Of a DNA stretch of 64,000 bases, positions 7,031-15,933 are shown piece by piece. Position 1 is the first letter of the stretch. Each line of letters begins with the position of its first letter. The notes below the pieces were generated by a model that was given only the letters and a program-made list of their open reading frames with translations, did not search any database and was not told where the DNA came from. Origin of the DNA: CAYLJJ01 sp964384025 (lineage in GTDB: Bacteria > Myxococcota_A > Bradymonadia > UBA7976 > UBA1532); assembly GCA_964384025.1 (NCBI GenBank), contig CAYLJJ010000001.1, positions 62,001 to 126,000 of the forward strand, read 5' to 3'. Position numbers and translations under genes: made by a program.

Positions 7031-8925
7031 CAGTTGTTCTCCAGTGTCCAACGAAAGGCTTTATAGAGATGAAATAACCAGAGCAGCGCTAAGGCGCTGT
7101 AGAGAGTCCAGAGGAACCAGGTAGGAGATTCATACTGAAGAGAGGGCTCCAGGAGAAGGCCAGCAGGGTAGAAAATGCGAAGAAGCAGCCAAGTACTCAA
7201 GGCTGTCCAGAGAGCACCCCGCCAGGGACGAGCCCAGAGAGTGTGAAGCAGGCCAGGGAACAGCCCTGATAACCGCGTTCCCCAACGCTTTAGGCTCTGG
7301 AAGCGCTCAATCTCCTCCTCCTTAAGGAAGCGAATGCGTCGCTCCACGGGCTTGTTCTGGACGAAGATGCTCTCACACTGCACACAGAGCAGGTTCTCTG
7401 GTCGCCCATCGCGGAGGCTCTCGGAGGCGGGTTGACCACAACGCTGGCAGGGCCAAGAGAAGCGCATACGTCGTCGAAGAGAGAACAGCGCTCCCAGAGA
7501 GAACAAGCAGAGGAGGGCAGCGATAGGCACTGTCATCTCCGGAATTGGCCCAGCCAAAAGAACCCAAATCCGCTCAGCGTGGGGGCTCCCTGAGAAGATC
7601 TTAGAGAAGGCTCGTTGAGTCATAACCCCTGTGGGCAGGTCCATATCCACCAGATAACAGTTGATCTGGATATCATCGGACTCACTCCAAAGCGCTATCT
7701 GCTGAGCGTCGAGCGCAGAGGCCTCATGAAGAGCCCGCTCCGCTTCATCCTCTTCACCTAAGCGGGTATGCAATCGATAGCGATTGAAGATGGGCTCAGG
7801 GGCATTTGGGAGGAGCTGGGATGAGCGCTTATAGGCTTTAAGTGCGCTCTCTCTACGACCCTCAGCGAGGTAGACATTGCCCAGGTTGTTCTGAATCACC
7901 CCCTGGATCTCCTCTTCGGAGGCGATCTTAAGCGCCGCTTGGAGCAGCTCAGCGGCGGAGGAGAGTTGGCCCTGGCGTTTGTGAGCGAGGCCCAAAATCG
8001 CTCTGGAGAGCCAATCTCCAGGCTCTCGCTTGATCGCTTCCTCCACCGCTTCCTTGGCGCGCTTATCGGTCACGTTGTAGTTGAGCGTATGGAGAGCTTG
8101 AACATTCCCTGTCCCTGCTTCCCCCAGCCGCGCTCCCATACGCAGGATCCAGGGAGAGCAGCCTAAGAGCAGCAGGAAGATGAGAGCGATGACCTGCTCT
8201 CGCTGAGTTTGATAGGACCAGAGGAGCACAGTTGCAGGGAAGAAGAGGAGAAGAGGACCCAGACCGTAGAAGAAGGGGAACATCAGGATAGAAGCGACCG
8301 CAGCCAGCAAAACAAAGCGCATCACAGAGGGGAAAGTTTGGCTGAGGTCATAATAAATGCTCAGTCCATACCGAATGAACTGAGCAAGGTAGAACACCAA
8401 AATAAACACTCCGAGGCAGATAAAAAAGAGCAGGAGAGCGCTACTCAACATCATCGCTCTGAGTCTAAAATCAGCGAGACGAGCACTGAATGCTTTCGTT
8501 TGGTAAGTGATCCATTTGTGCAAAGCCCAAGTCTTCTGTTTGAGAATGAAGCTGGCGCTTTCATCATAGATTTCAGGTAGACCTGGAGCGATCTTCTCCG
8601 CTTGACCGAGACGGATTCCAGCCAAGGCGGGTTGCTCCTTGGCCTCTTTCAGGAGCGCGCGAGCGGCGGCATCCAGACGCCGTACGCCTGCCTCTTTTTG
8701 AAGCTGGACGAGGCGAACAAAGAGTTCATCTGCGCGCTCAGGATCCCGCTCCTTGATCGCTCGCTCACGCCTCAACCAAACAGAGAGGAGCTGTTCAGCG
8801 TTCCCCCCTCGACGGATGAGGGCCAGATCTGCCCTGGGGCGTTCAGCAGATGCCTCCTTCTCCTGAGCCTGAAGAGGCGGAGAGGGTAGGAGGAAGAGAA
8901 GAATGAGAAAGACAATTGGCGGCAT
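7030..8925 (-). CDS. TPR-containing multi-pass membrane protein with zinc-ribbon motif
   Basis: 631 residues. A signal sequence (about 1-20) leads to a periplasmic helical region (25-150), then several hydrophobic segments (about 157-265). A TPR block follows (about 285-410), with repeats of A-x-x-x-L-x-x-A-L and N-L-G-N-V-Y-L-A-E-G-R. Another membrane helix (about 465-485) precedes a cytoplasmic C-x2-C...C-x2-C zinc-ribbon-like knuckle (about 493-520), and two or three further helices end the protein. GGGGA lies five bases before the ATG. It heads an overlapping operon with the DUF4388 gene, phoH and ybeY. No named family is recognised; an envelope scaffold or secretion accessory is possible but not shown. 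Confidence 0.75.
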   Translation of the reverse strand: MPPIVFLILLFLLPSPPLQAQEKEASAERPRADLALIRRGGNAEQLLSVWLRRERAIKERDPERADELFVRLVQLQKEAGVRRLDAAARALLKEAKEQPALAGIRLGQAEKIAPGLPEIYDESASFILKQKTWALHKWITYQTKAFSARLADFRLRAMMLSSALLLFFICLGVFILVFYLAQFIRYGLSIYYDLSQTFPSVMRFVLLAAVASILMFPFFYGLGPLLLFFPATVLLWSYQTQREQVIALIFLLLLGCSPWILRMGARLGEAGTGNVQALHTLNYNVTDKRAKEAVEEAIKREPGDWLSRAILGLAHKRQGQLSSAAELLQAALKIASEEEIQGVIQNNLGNVYLAEGRRESALKAYKRSSQLLPNAPEPIFNRYRLHTRLGEEDEAERALHEASALDAQQIALWSESDDIQINCYLVDMDLPTGVMTQRAFSKIFSGSPHAERIWVLLAGPIPEMTVPIAALLCLFSLGALFSLRRRMRFSWPCQRCGQPASESLRDGRPENLLCVQCESIFVQNKPVERRIRFLKEEEIERFQSLKRWGTRLSGLFPGLLHTLWARPWRGALWTALSTWLLLRIFYPAGLLLEPSLQYESPTWFLWTLYSALALLWLFHLYKAFRWTLENN

Positions 8926-9056
8926 GGCTTCCCCGAATTAAGCAGATTTGAGCTACCACGAAAGTGCTCCAGAGGCCAGTCTTCAATCTCAACACAGGCC
9001 CCTGTTGCTCCTCTTCTAAGACCCTGCGATGATTCTTCACCGAGAAGGAGAAGAGA

Positions 9057-9413
9057 ATGGAGCTGCGTTTGCCCACCCCAAGCGAGCGAGAGAAACGCAG
9101 GCGCCTCAACGCCCTCCTCGCTGAAGGCTTAGTGACCATCCACCTAAATCCTCGTTGTGAGGGAGTAGAGCTGCCTGAACACCTCATGGATCAGCCCAGC
9201 GTGAGCCTCAACTTGAGCCACCGCTTCGCGCTCAAGACCTTTGAGATCGGACCTCTATCGATCCGCGCGGGGCTCTCTTTTGGGGGAACACGCTTTCTCT
9301 GTCAGCTTCCTTGGTCCTCCATCTTTGGGCTGGTGCAGGAGGGTCAAGAGCCGCTCCTCTTTCCCGAGGAGTTCCCCGCTGAGCTGCGCTACACTGGAGA
9401 GAAGAAGTTTTGA
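9057..9413 (+). CDS. sspB: SspB-like ClpXP protease adaptor
   Basis: 118 residues. The pattern L-N-A-L-L-A-E-G-L-V-T-I-H-L-N-P-R-C-E-G-V (18-38), S-L-N-L-S-H (50-55), L-S-F-G-G (73-77) and L-P-W-S-S-I-F-G-L (84-92) matches stringent starvation protein B / ClpXP specificity-enhancing factor. These bind ssrA-tagged substrates and deliver them to ClpX. Unlike E. coli SspB it lacks the long flexible ClpX-binding tail, though a short charged C-terminus exists. The start has AAGGAG six bases upstream. It overlaps the next gene (TTGA) and is divergent from the TPR membrane-protein operon. Confidence 0.78.
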   Translation: MELRLPTPSEREKRRRLNALLAEGLVTIHLNPRCEGVELPEHLMDQPSVSLNLSHRFALKTFEIGPLSIRAGLSFGGTRFLCQLPWSSIFGLVQEGQEPLLFPEEFPAELRYTGEKKF

Positions 9414-9871
9414 AGATCGTTCACAGCGTCAAGCGCGCCTCACAGCTCTTCTATTGGATCTTCACCATCACCTTTATGCTCAGCATCTCTCTCTCAGCGA
9501 GTTATCACGTCTATAGCGATCCAGAGAGAGAGGAGTTAAGCCAAGATGGCTTGAATCTGGAGAGCTGCCAGCTGGCTCTGGCGCAGCGTCATCAGCTCTT
9601 GAGAGAGAGCGCGGCTGAGATCCTCGGTGGAACAGAGCCCAGCAAGCAACGGCTTGAGCATTGGCAAGGCTTTCGAAAGGCTTGGAAGCGAGAGCTGCAC
9701 CGGATCTCTGCGCGTTGTCATCTCAGACAGAATCGGGAACGCAAAGCCCTGCGAGTGAGGGCGGAGGATCTTGAACGCTTAGAGTTGGCCTATACAACCG
9801 CCCTCAAGGGCTTCTTGGAGTTGGGCAGGAAGCCCATAAAGCGACTCTATCCAGAGCCTACCGTCCCTTGA
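9410..9871 (+). CDS. Small inner-membrane-anchored protein of unknown function
   Basis: 153 residues. The TTG start overlaps the sspB stop, so it is coupled to it. One transmembrane helix (about 12-31) at the N-terminus is followed by a mostly helical, basic soluble part with two Cys (about residues 45 and 102). No family is recognised. Its 3' end overlaps the convergent TPR gene by 14 bases. Whether it works with the SspB-like adaptor is only suggested by the overlap. Confidence 0.6.
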   Translation: MKIVHSVKRASQLFYWIFTITFMLSISLSASYHVYSDPEREELSQDGLNLESCQLALAQRHQLLRESAAEILGGTEPSKQRLEHWQGFRKAWKRELHRISARCHLRQNRERKALRVRAEDLERLELAYTTALKGFLELGRKPIKRLYPEPTVP

Positions 9872-10715
9872 GTTGCTTATAGCGACGGCGGGCTCGAGGC
9901 ACCATGTGGTGCTTAGCATATTGGCTAAAGAAGCGATGGTAGAGGTTCGCCGCGCTGCGCTTCTCTCCCATTCGGTCGTGAGCGTAGGCGAGATGATAGA
10001 GGGCGTCCGCTCGTACTCGCCAAGCGTGTTTGTGGGAGAGCCCACGACGAAGCAGATCAGCAGCTCGGGGGAAGTCCTTGAGCCGCATCGCAGACATCCC
10101 TTGATGATAAAGCAGCTCCCCCAGATAGCTGGGCTCCTCATTGTACTCTAGGGACTTCATAAAAGCCTCATCGGCTTTGTCAAAGCTGCCCTGCTTAAAC
10201 AGCTCCAAGCCATGATCAAACTTATCCCGAGCGACCTCAGCACGGAAGCGGACGATGAGATCCTCCAAAAGTCCAGAAAAACGCACTCGACGCAGGGAGC
10301 CAAACTTAGCGACCGCTTTCTCTTTGTTTCCGCGACGGACAAGGCGCTCAAACTCAAGCAGCTCGCGCTCGATCTGATGCCAGCGTCCCAGCTCTGCCTT
10401 AAGCTCAGCGATCTCTCGTTTAAAAGCGAACTCCTTTTTCTCAAAGAGGGCCAACTCCGCCTGATGCTTCTCAAGACGAGCCTCAAAGGTGAGATAGAGA
10501 CCCAGAGAGATGAGGACAACGAAGATCAGATAGGCAGCCACGGAGTTGATCAGCGATCTCTTCTCCTGTTGAGTGTGCCTCTCAGTGATCCCCTTGACCT
10601 CAGAAGCTAAGTTCTTGATCAGATTATCTGTCTTGATAGAAACATTGCGGGTGTTGATCACCTCCTCTCGGAGGCGTGCCAGCTCCTCTAAGAAGAGATC
10701 ATTATGATCCGGCAT
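9858..10715 (-). CDS. Membrane-anchored coiled-coil/TPR protein (CpoB/YbgF-like architecture)
   Basis: 285 residues from the ATG at 10715, chosen because AAGGAG ends three bases upstream; an earlier TTG would hide that site. A cytoplasmic helical N-terminus (1-55) leads to one transmembrane helix (about 57-76), a coiled coil (about 77-125), and a C-terminal block of TPRs (about 155-280) with the Y-H-x-G-M-S-A-x-R-L-x-D and Y-H-L-A-Y-A-x-D-x-x-G patterns of CpoB-like repeats. CpoB works with Tol-Pal in envelope constriction, but that protein is fully periplasmic, so this is only an architectural likeness. It is convergent with the sspB pair. Confidence 0.7.
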   Translation of the reverse strand: MPDHNDLFLEELARLREEVINTRNVSIKTDNLIKNLASEVKGITERHTQQEKRSLINSVAAYLIFVVLISLGLYLTFEARLEKHQAELALFEKKEFAFKREIAELKAELGRWHQIERELLEFERLVRRGNKEKAVAKFGSLRRVRFSGLLEDLIVRFRAEVARDKFDHGLELFKQGSFDKADEAFMKSLEYNEEPSYLGELLYHQGMSAMRLKDFPRAADLLRRGLSHKHAWRVRADALYHLAYAHDRMGEKRSAANLYHRFFSQYAKHHMVPRARRRYKQLKGR

Positions 10716-10768
10716 AGGCTCCTTGATAAGCAACTAAAGGCGAGTTTTGGGGCTCGTGAAGAGCTCTC

Positions 10769-12691
10769 TTACTTCAGGGCTTCTCCGATCACCTCGGCAT
10801 CAACGCTTGGACCCCCATCAGGATTATCAAAGAGTTGAGGTCTCTCTCCGCTCAGCTCTACCAAAAATTCCAGAAAAATCTCAGAGCCAGCGGGAGGGGT
10901 GGATTCCAGTTTGACGAGGGCGCCTCCAGCGCAACCATCAGCATCTAATACCAGAGTCCAGTCCACTTGAGGCCCCAGAATCTCATCTTCAAACTCCTCT
11001 ACAGCGTTCAGATCTGGGCGATAGCGTTTGCGTACGCGGACATGATAATTGGAGGTGTTGAGCCACTCCTCTGGCGTCTCGCAGGTATGCTCAGCTTGAT
11101 CTCCAGCTGCGGGGACGACACAGGCTGGAGGCTTATCCAGACAGTAGCTGCCCATCACGTCGATGATGCGACCTTGAATAACGGCTAGATCATCAGCGAA
11201 GCTGTCAGAGCAGATGCTGACACACTCTCCAGTCTCCTCGTTACAACCCCCAATCCCTCCCTCCTTAAAGAGAGCAGCCAACTCCTGATAGCGGCGCCCT
11301 GCAAAAGCGACCCCATTGGAGGAGGAGCAGGAGGGTTGAATGTTGCCCACACAGAAACCTTGGGGGCAGCACTCATCAATGGAGGCCTCAGGTGAATAGA
11401 TCTCAGGGTGCCCCGCACTCTGTCCCTCACACTCCGCTGTAGCTTGGCCTTGATTAAAGGTGATCTCATCACCATTGGAGGTGAACATGCGATCCCCCAC
11501 GATGGTAGCCATAATAATCTGCTCTGTGGGGAAAGGTTTAAGATAATTGAGGAAATCGTAATACTCTCTCACCGGGACCAGATCGTTGCGGAACCACTCA
11601 CAGACGCTGTTTTGATCCCGCATGATCTGGCAGCGCTGTTGGTAACAGTGCTCAGCGCTCTCTACAAGTTGACCCTGTGCATCAACAACTAGGGCACCAC
11701 ACTCTGCCCGATAGCACTCTTCAGGGCTACGATCCGCACAGATCTCTCGATCATGATAACCATCAGGGATGCGATCTCCGTTGTTGTCCACAACACCATA
11801 CTTACAGATCGCGCGACTGCTCTTGCTGGGGTTGGTGATTGGATCAGAGCAGTCATCCTCATCGCTGATAATCACGACCACCAAGAGAGCGTCGGGGCGA
11901 AGGAACTCAGGCTCTGGTTTATCTTCAGGGATTTGACAGGCAGGATAGTACTCGCATTTAGACTCACCCGCACAGTTCCCTCGACAGACTCCTGCGATAC
12001 AGGCAGAGGAGCCACCACACTCCTGATCGCTGGAGCACTCTTTGTCACTGACACAGCAGATCCCAAAGCGCTCTCCGTTGGGGCCATCACAGGAGAGGCC
12101 CATACGCATCGCCTCTAGGCCCTTCTCAAAGTTATCTCCACCGGTGCCTATGGTGGCCAGACAGCGAAATTTTTTCTCCAGATCGACCTGAACGCATTGG
12201 AGATAGCCAGGACCCTCAGGGCAATCTTGACCCACGTTGCCGGTGGGTCCAGATTTCAGGATCGCCTCTAAGCTACCGCTGGCGACGAGCGCGGCGCAGT
12301 CCTCAGTGTCCGGTCGGTAGGGAGCTCCATCAGCGTCAAAGCAGTTGAGTGCAGGGACATAGGGTGCGGGTTTCACCAAAAATTTTCCCATCTCAGCGTT
12401 GGGGCGATACATGTCGGTGCTGACCACAGCTAGACGATAGTCAGCAGACTCTCCTAGATCGATGGCCAGGAAGCGAGAGAAGGTGGAGAAATTTTTGGTG
12501 AGGTTGTCCTGTTCCTCACACATCGAACCTGAGTTATCCATCACAAAGAGGAAGTCGATTTTGGTTTTGGCAGGAAGCTGATTCTCTTGGCGGTTGCTCG
12601 CGGAGACAACCTGATCGAGGGGCTGGACGGGGTGCTCATTACAGCTGAGGCTGAAGAGCAGAGCAAGAGCTCCCAGGGAAGAAAGTTTCAT
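10769..12691 (-). CDS. Cysteine-rich von Willebrand factor A-domain lipoprotein, paralogue 1
   Basis: 640 residues. A signal peptide ends at Cys17 (non-ideal lipobox S-L-S-C). The VWA domain begins about residue 44 and its metal-ion-dependent adhesion motif D-x-S-x-S is intact (D52, S54, S56). The middle (about 200-260) is a Cys-rich insertion with many C-x4-7-C spacings, and further Cys pairs extend to about 540; the C-terminal 90 residues look like a beta-sandwich. The protein is probably displayed on the outer membrane and disulfide-stabilised, binding ligand through Mg2+. A paralogue lies immediately upstream on the same strand. VWA lipoproteins of this kind are typical of Myxococcota, but the ligand is unknown. 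Confidence 0.82.
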   Translation of the reverse strand: MKLSSLGALALLFSLSCNEHPVQPLDQVVSASNRQENQLPAKTKIDFLFVMDNSGSMCEEQDNLTKNFSTFSRFLAIDLGESADYRLAVVSTDMYRPNAEMGKFLVKPAPYVPALNCFDADGAPYRPDTEDCAALVASGSLEAILKSGPTGNVGQDCPEGPGYLQCVQVDLEKKFRCLATIGTGGDNFEKGLEAMRMGLSCDGPNGERFGICCVSDKECSSDQECGGSSACIAGVCRGNCAGESKCEYYPACQIPEDKPEPEFLRPDALLVVVIISDEDDCSDPITNPSKSSRAICKYGVVDNNGDRIPDGYHDREICADRSPEECYRAECGALVVDAQGQLVESAEHCYQQRCQIMRDQNSVCEWFRNDLVPVREYYDFLNYLKPFPTEQIIMATIVGDRMFTSNGDEITFNQGQATAECEGQSAGHPEIYSPEASIDECCPQGFCVGNIQPSCSSSNGVAFAGRRYQELAALFKEGGIGGCNEETGECVSICSDSFADDLAVIQGRIIDVMGSYCLDKPPACVVPAAGDQAEHTCETPEEWLNTSNYHVRVRKRYRPDLNAVEEFEDEILGPQVDWTLVLDADGCAGGALVKLESTPPAGSEIFLEFLVELSGERPQLFDNPDGGPSVDAEVIGEALK

Positions 12692-12869
12692 CGCAGGCTC
12701 CTCTGCAGTGTAGCTTATCGCTTAAAAATCGGCTCAGCTTACATCTCAGCATCGAGAAAATCAATCAGGCCAAGCCTGTCAAGGCTTAGATATAAACTCT
12801 CTAAGAGAGCCAGGAGTTTCTTAGAAAGGCTTCAGTTCAAAGGCTCTTCGAGGAGTTCAGCGCTGACGC
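12692..12869 (-). promoter_or_regulatory. Intergenic region between the VWA paralogues with weak promoter-like and hairpin elements
   Basis: 178 bases. On the minus strand a perfect TTGACA (12782-12777) is followed by no convincing -10 box at 16-18 bases (the best is TTTTCT). The same spot forms a small hairpin, AAGCCT/AGGCTT (12772-12777 with 12782-12787), and CTCTCT-A-AGAGAG lies a little upstream on the minus strand. This may allow independent expression of the downstream paralogue or partial termination after the upstream one. Nothing coding is seen here. Confidence 0.3.
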
Positions 12870-14765
12870 TTAGCCCCCGTCGGGCTCAGCAGCGCTTTGA
12901 GGGGTGTAGCCGCTCAGGTCCACCCAAAAATCTAGGAAGATCTCAGAGCCAGCTGGAGGAGTCTGCTTTAAGACAACGAGAGCGCCTCCTGCACAATTAT
13001 CCACCCCCAACTCCAGAGTCCAGTCACTCTTCGGAAGCAGGGTGGGGATCTCAATCTCCTGACAGAAGCCTCCTGAGTTCTGATCCAGGAGACACTGTCT
13101 ACGCACGTTGATATGATAATTTTGGGTATCCTGCCGTTCCTCTGTTGTCTCGCAAGAGCGCTTAGGCTGCTCTCCTGTAGCGGGAACAATACAGGCCGGT
13201 GGTTTGTCGAGGCAGTATTTACTCAGCATCCGTTTGATCATACCCTTAACTACATTTAGATTATCGGTAAAATCATCAGAGCAGATGCTCACACACCGCC
13301 CATTTTCTTCATCACAACCAGCCACTCCATGTTTATCAAAAGAAGCTGCTAATTGTTGATAGCGTCGCCCAGGAAAGGCGGTTCCATTGGAAGATGAACA
13401 GGAAGCTTGCAGCTGGCCCACACAGTAACCTTGAGGACAGCATTCATTAACAGGAAGAGTAGTCGAGAAGACTTTCCCAACTCCTTCGCAACCCTCCTGA
13501 ACTTCGCCAGGGTTGAATGTAATCTCATCACCATCGGGGGTAAAGATACGATCTCCTACGATAGAAGCTACGACGATCTGTTCCATAGGAAACGGTTTAA
13601 GATTGCTGAGGAAACGGTAGTACTCCTCTACTGGGACCAAATCGTTGCGATTCCACTCACAGAAATGCAGCTCTCGTTCAATCTTGCAACGTTGTTGATA
13701 GCAGGGCTCAGCACTCTCCAGGAGTTGGCCCTGTGCATCAGTGACCAGAGCATTGCACTCCGCCCGATAGCACTCTTCAGGGCTGCGATCTCCGCAGATC
13801 TCAGAATCGTGGTAGCCATCAGGGATGCGATCTCCATTGCTATCCACCGTGCCATATTTACAGATCGCGCGGCTGCTCTTGCTGGGGTTGGTGATCGGAT
13901 CAGAGCAGTCATCCTCGTCGCTGATGATCACCACCACCAAGAGAGCATCAGGGCGGAGGAACTCAGGTTCAGCCTGATCTTCAGGAATCTGACAAGCGAA
14001 GTCGTACTCGCACTTGGACTCATCTGCACAATCTCCCCGACAGATCCCCGCAACACAGGCAGAGGAGCCACCACACTCCAGATCATTGGAGCACGCCTTG
14101 TCGCTGATACAGCAGATCCCAAAGCGCTCTCCGTTGGGGCCATCACAAGAGAGCCCCACACGCATCGCCTCTAGACCCTTCTCAAAGTTATCCCCTCCGG
14201 TGCCGATGGTGGCCAAGCAGCGAAACTTCCTCTCCAGATCAGCCTGAACACATTGGGCATAATCAAGGCCATCAGGGCAGTCTTGGCCCACGTTAGCGTT
14301 TGGTCCAGAGCTTAAGATCGCTTCTAGATCGCCATTGGCGACCAGCGCTGCGCAGTCCTCAGTGTTTGGTTGATAGGGGGCTTCATCGGTGTCAAAGCAG
14401 TTGAGTGTGGAGAGATAGGGCGCGGGTTTCAACAGAAAGCGCCCCATCTCTCGTTCTGAGGGGGAAGAGTAAGCATACATATCGGTACTGACTACCGCCA
14501 AACGATAGTCTACAGATTTTCCCAAATCGACAGCCAAAAAGCGAGAGAAGGTGGAGAAGTTTCGAGCGAGGTTGTCCTGCTCTTCACACATCGAAGCTGA
14601 GTTGTCCATCACAAAGAGGAAGTCGATCTTGGTCTGATCTGGAAGCTGGTTCTCTTGGTGATTGCTCGCAGAGACGACCTGATCAAGAGGATGAACAGGG
14701 TGCTCATTACAGCCAAAGCTGAAAAATAGAGCAACAACTCCCAAGAGAGAAAATTTTACTTTCAC
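12870..14765 (-). CDS. Cysteine-rich von Willebrand factor A-domain lipoprotein, paralogue 2
   Basis: 631 residues, collinear with the downstream paralogue over nearly its whole length: the same lipoprotein start (Cys19, S-F-G-C), the same H-P-L-D-Q-V-V-S-A-S linker, a MIDAS D54-x-S56-x-S58, the same Cys-rich insertion, and a central block (F-L-R-P-D-A-L-L-V-V-V-I-I-S-D-E-D-D-C) that is identical. The two differ mainly around 75-90, 345-480 and at the C-terminus, where this copy has an extra Cys pair and stops about 14 residues earlier. GTG start with AAGGAG six bases upstream. Local duplication is evident, with divergence in segments likely to form the ligand surface. Confidence 0.82.
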   Translation of the reverse strand: MKVKFSLLGVVALFFSFGCNEHPVHPLDQVVSASNHQENQLPDQTKIDFLFVMDNSASMCEEQDNLARNFSTFSRFLAVDLGKSVDYRLAVVSTDMYAYSSPSEREMGRFLLKPAPYLSTLNCFDTDEAPYQPNTEDCAALVANGDLEAILSSGPNANVGQDCPDGLDYAQCVQADLERKFRCLATIGTGGDNFEKGLEAMRVGLSCDGPNGERFGICCISDKACSNDLECGGSSACVAGICRGDCADESKCEYDFACQIPEDQAEPEFLRPDALLVVVIISDEDDCSDPITNPSKSSRAICKYGTVDSNGDRIPDGYHDSEICGDRSPEECYRAECNALVTDAQGQLLESAEPCYQQRCKIERELHFCEWNRNDLVPVEEYYRFLSNLKPFPMEQIVVASIVGDRIFTPDGDEITFNPGEVQEGCEGVGKVFSTTLPVNECCPQGYCVGQLQASCSSSNGTAFPGRRYQQLAASFDKHGVAGCDEENGRCVSICSDDFTDNLNVVKGMIKRMLSKYCLDKPPACIVPATGEQPKRSCETTEERQDTQNYHINVRRQCLLDQNSGGFCQEIEIPTLLPKSDWTLELGVDNCAGGALVVLKQTPPAGSEIFLDFWVDLSGYTPQSAAEPDGG

Positions 14766-14839
14766 TATAAACTCCTTCCTAGAGGTCGCTTAGATTCTGT
14801 CAGTTCAAAGTTCGTCTCACAAGATTCTCATCCTTCTCT

Positions 14840-15868
14840 TCATTTGGTCTCATTGGTTTTTCCTAAAGCTTCCTTGACCACATGAGAGAGTCGAATCTGT
14901 CCGCTCATAAGAAAGAACAGACCAAAGAACAGCTGTACCAGGAGCTGGATGACATGTAATATGAGGGTATAGAGCCCCACATTCGCGAGGCTCTCAGGCG
15001 CGAGGATCAGGAGAGAGAAGCCTGCCTGCATCGCCAGCTCAAAGGTCCCCGCAAAGCCAGGCGCGGCGGGGATCATGATGCCCACCACCACGACCGCCAG
15101 GAGCGCGAAGCCCCCCGTATAGCTCATATCTGGGATATGAACCGCGTGAGCCATCAGCTTCATCCCCAAACCCAGGGCAGCCCAGTAGATCAAAGTGAGC
15201 AGAAGGAAGCTCAGCAGGCGACGACGATCAGGCAGGACCTTAAGACCATCGAGGAAAGAGATCATCAGCCCCACGGCGCGCTCGGTGAGTCCTGCGTGGA
15301 TCGGAGTTCCGATCTTCCTCAACAGCGCGACAGTCTCCCCCTGTTTGAGATGGCCTGCCATCAGGACTAAGAGCCCCGAGAAGAAGAAGAGACCCGCGAA
15401 ATAAGCGCTGAGGCGCAGAGGGGCCACCATAGGGTTGCCTGAGTCGGGCAGCAGAGAGAGGAAGATAAAGAAGAGAGCGACAAAGAGCAGACCATCAAAG
15501 AAGCGCTCGACCACCACCGTCGCCATCGCCCCTGAGGCACGAACCCCAGCCATTCCGCGCACCAGGACTGGACGTACCAACTCCCCAAGGCGAAAGGGGA
15601 AAGTGATGATACACATATACCCCACCGCTCCAACCCCCAGGATGTCTCGCCAGGGTACAGGACCCAAAGCCCGCAAAAGAATCCCCCAACGCAAGATACG
15701 AATCAGGTGAGCGACAGCAAAGAGCAGGATATAGAGGCTCAAAAGCCCTAACTCTACGCCTTGGAGTTGCTCCCAGAGCAGCCCCCAGTCCTGATCATGG
15801 AGGGCCCAATAGAGCAGGAGGAGCCCCAAGCCAACAGAGATGAGATATTTCAGGAAGAAGCTGCGCAC
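14840..15868 (-). CDS. Flippase-like / lysylphosphatidylglycerol synthase-type transmembrane protein (UPF0104)
   Basis: 342 residues with eight or so hydrophobic helices and the family signatures R-I-L-R-W (about 57-61), F-P-x-R-L-G-E-L-V-R-P (about 90-100) and A-x-P-G-F-A-G-T-F-E (about 261-270). The family includes the membrane part of MprF and putative lipid or polyprenyl-linked substrate flippases. The soluble aminoacyl-transferase domain of MprF is absent. GTG start with GGAG five bases upstream. Neighbours on the same strand (metallophosphatase, VWA lipoproteins) do not fix the substrate; lipid or glycan export across the inner membrane is the likely role. Confidence 0.8.
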   Translation of the reverse strand: MRSFFLKYLISVGLGLLLLYWALHDQDWGLLWEQLQGVELGLLSLYILLFAVAHLIRILRWGILLRALGPVPWRDILGVGAVGYMCIITFPFRLGELVRPVLVRGMAGVRASGAMATVVVERFFDGLLFVALFFIFLSLLPDSGNPMVAPLRLSAYFAGLFFFSGLLVLMAGHLKQGETVALLRKIGTPIHAGLTERAVGLMISFLDGLKVLPDRRRLLSFLLLTLIYWAALGLGMKLMAHAVHIPDMSYTGGFALLAVVVVGIMIPAAPGFAGTFELAMQAGFSLLILAPESLANVGLYTLILHVIQLLVQLFFGLFFLMSGQIRLSHVVKEALGKTNETK

Positions 15869-15933
15869 TCAGACTCCAGTTCCTCGAAAAAAACGGCGCA
15901 GCCTAAAGCAGTGCTCAAGGAAGTTGCAACCGT

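Noticed and set aside
13407..14174. 256-codon plus-strand frame inside the second VWA gene
   Set aside because: Antisense shadow of a conserved Cys-rich coding region; the same shadow appears opposite the first paralogue.
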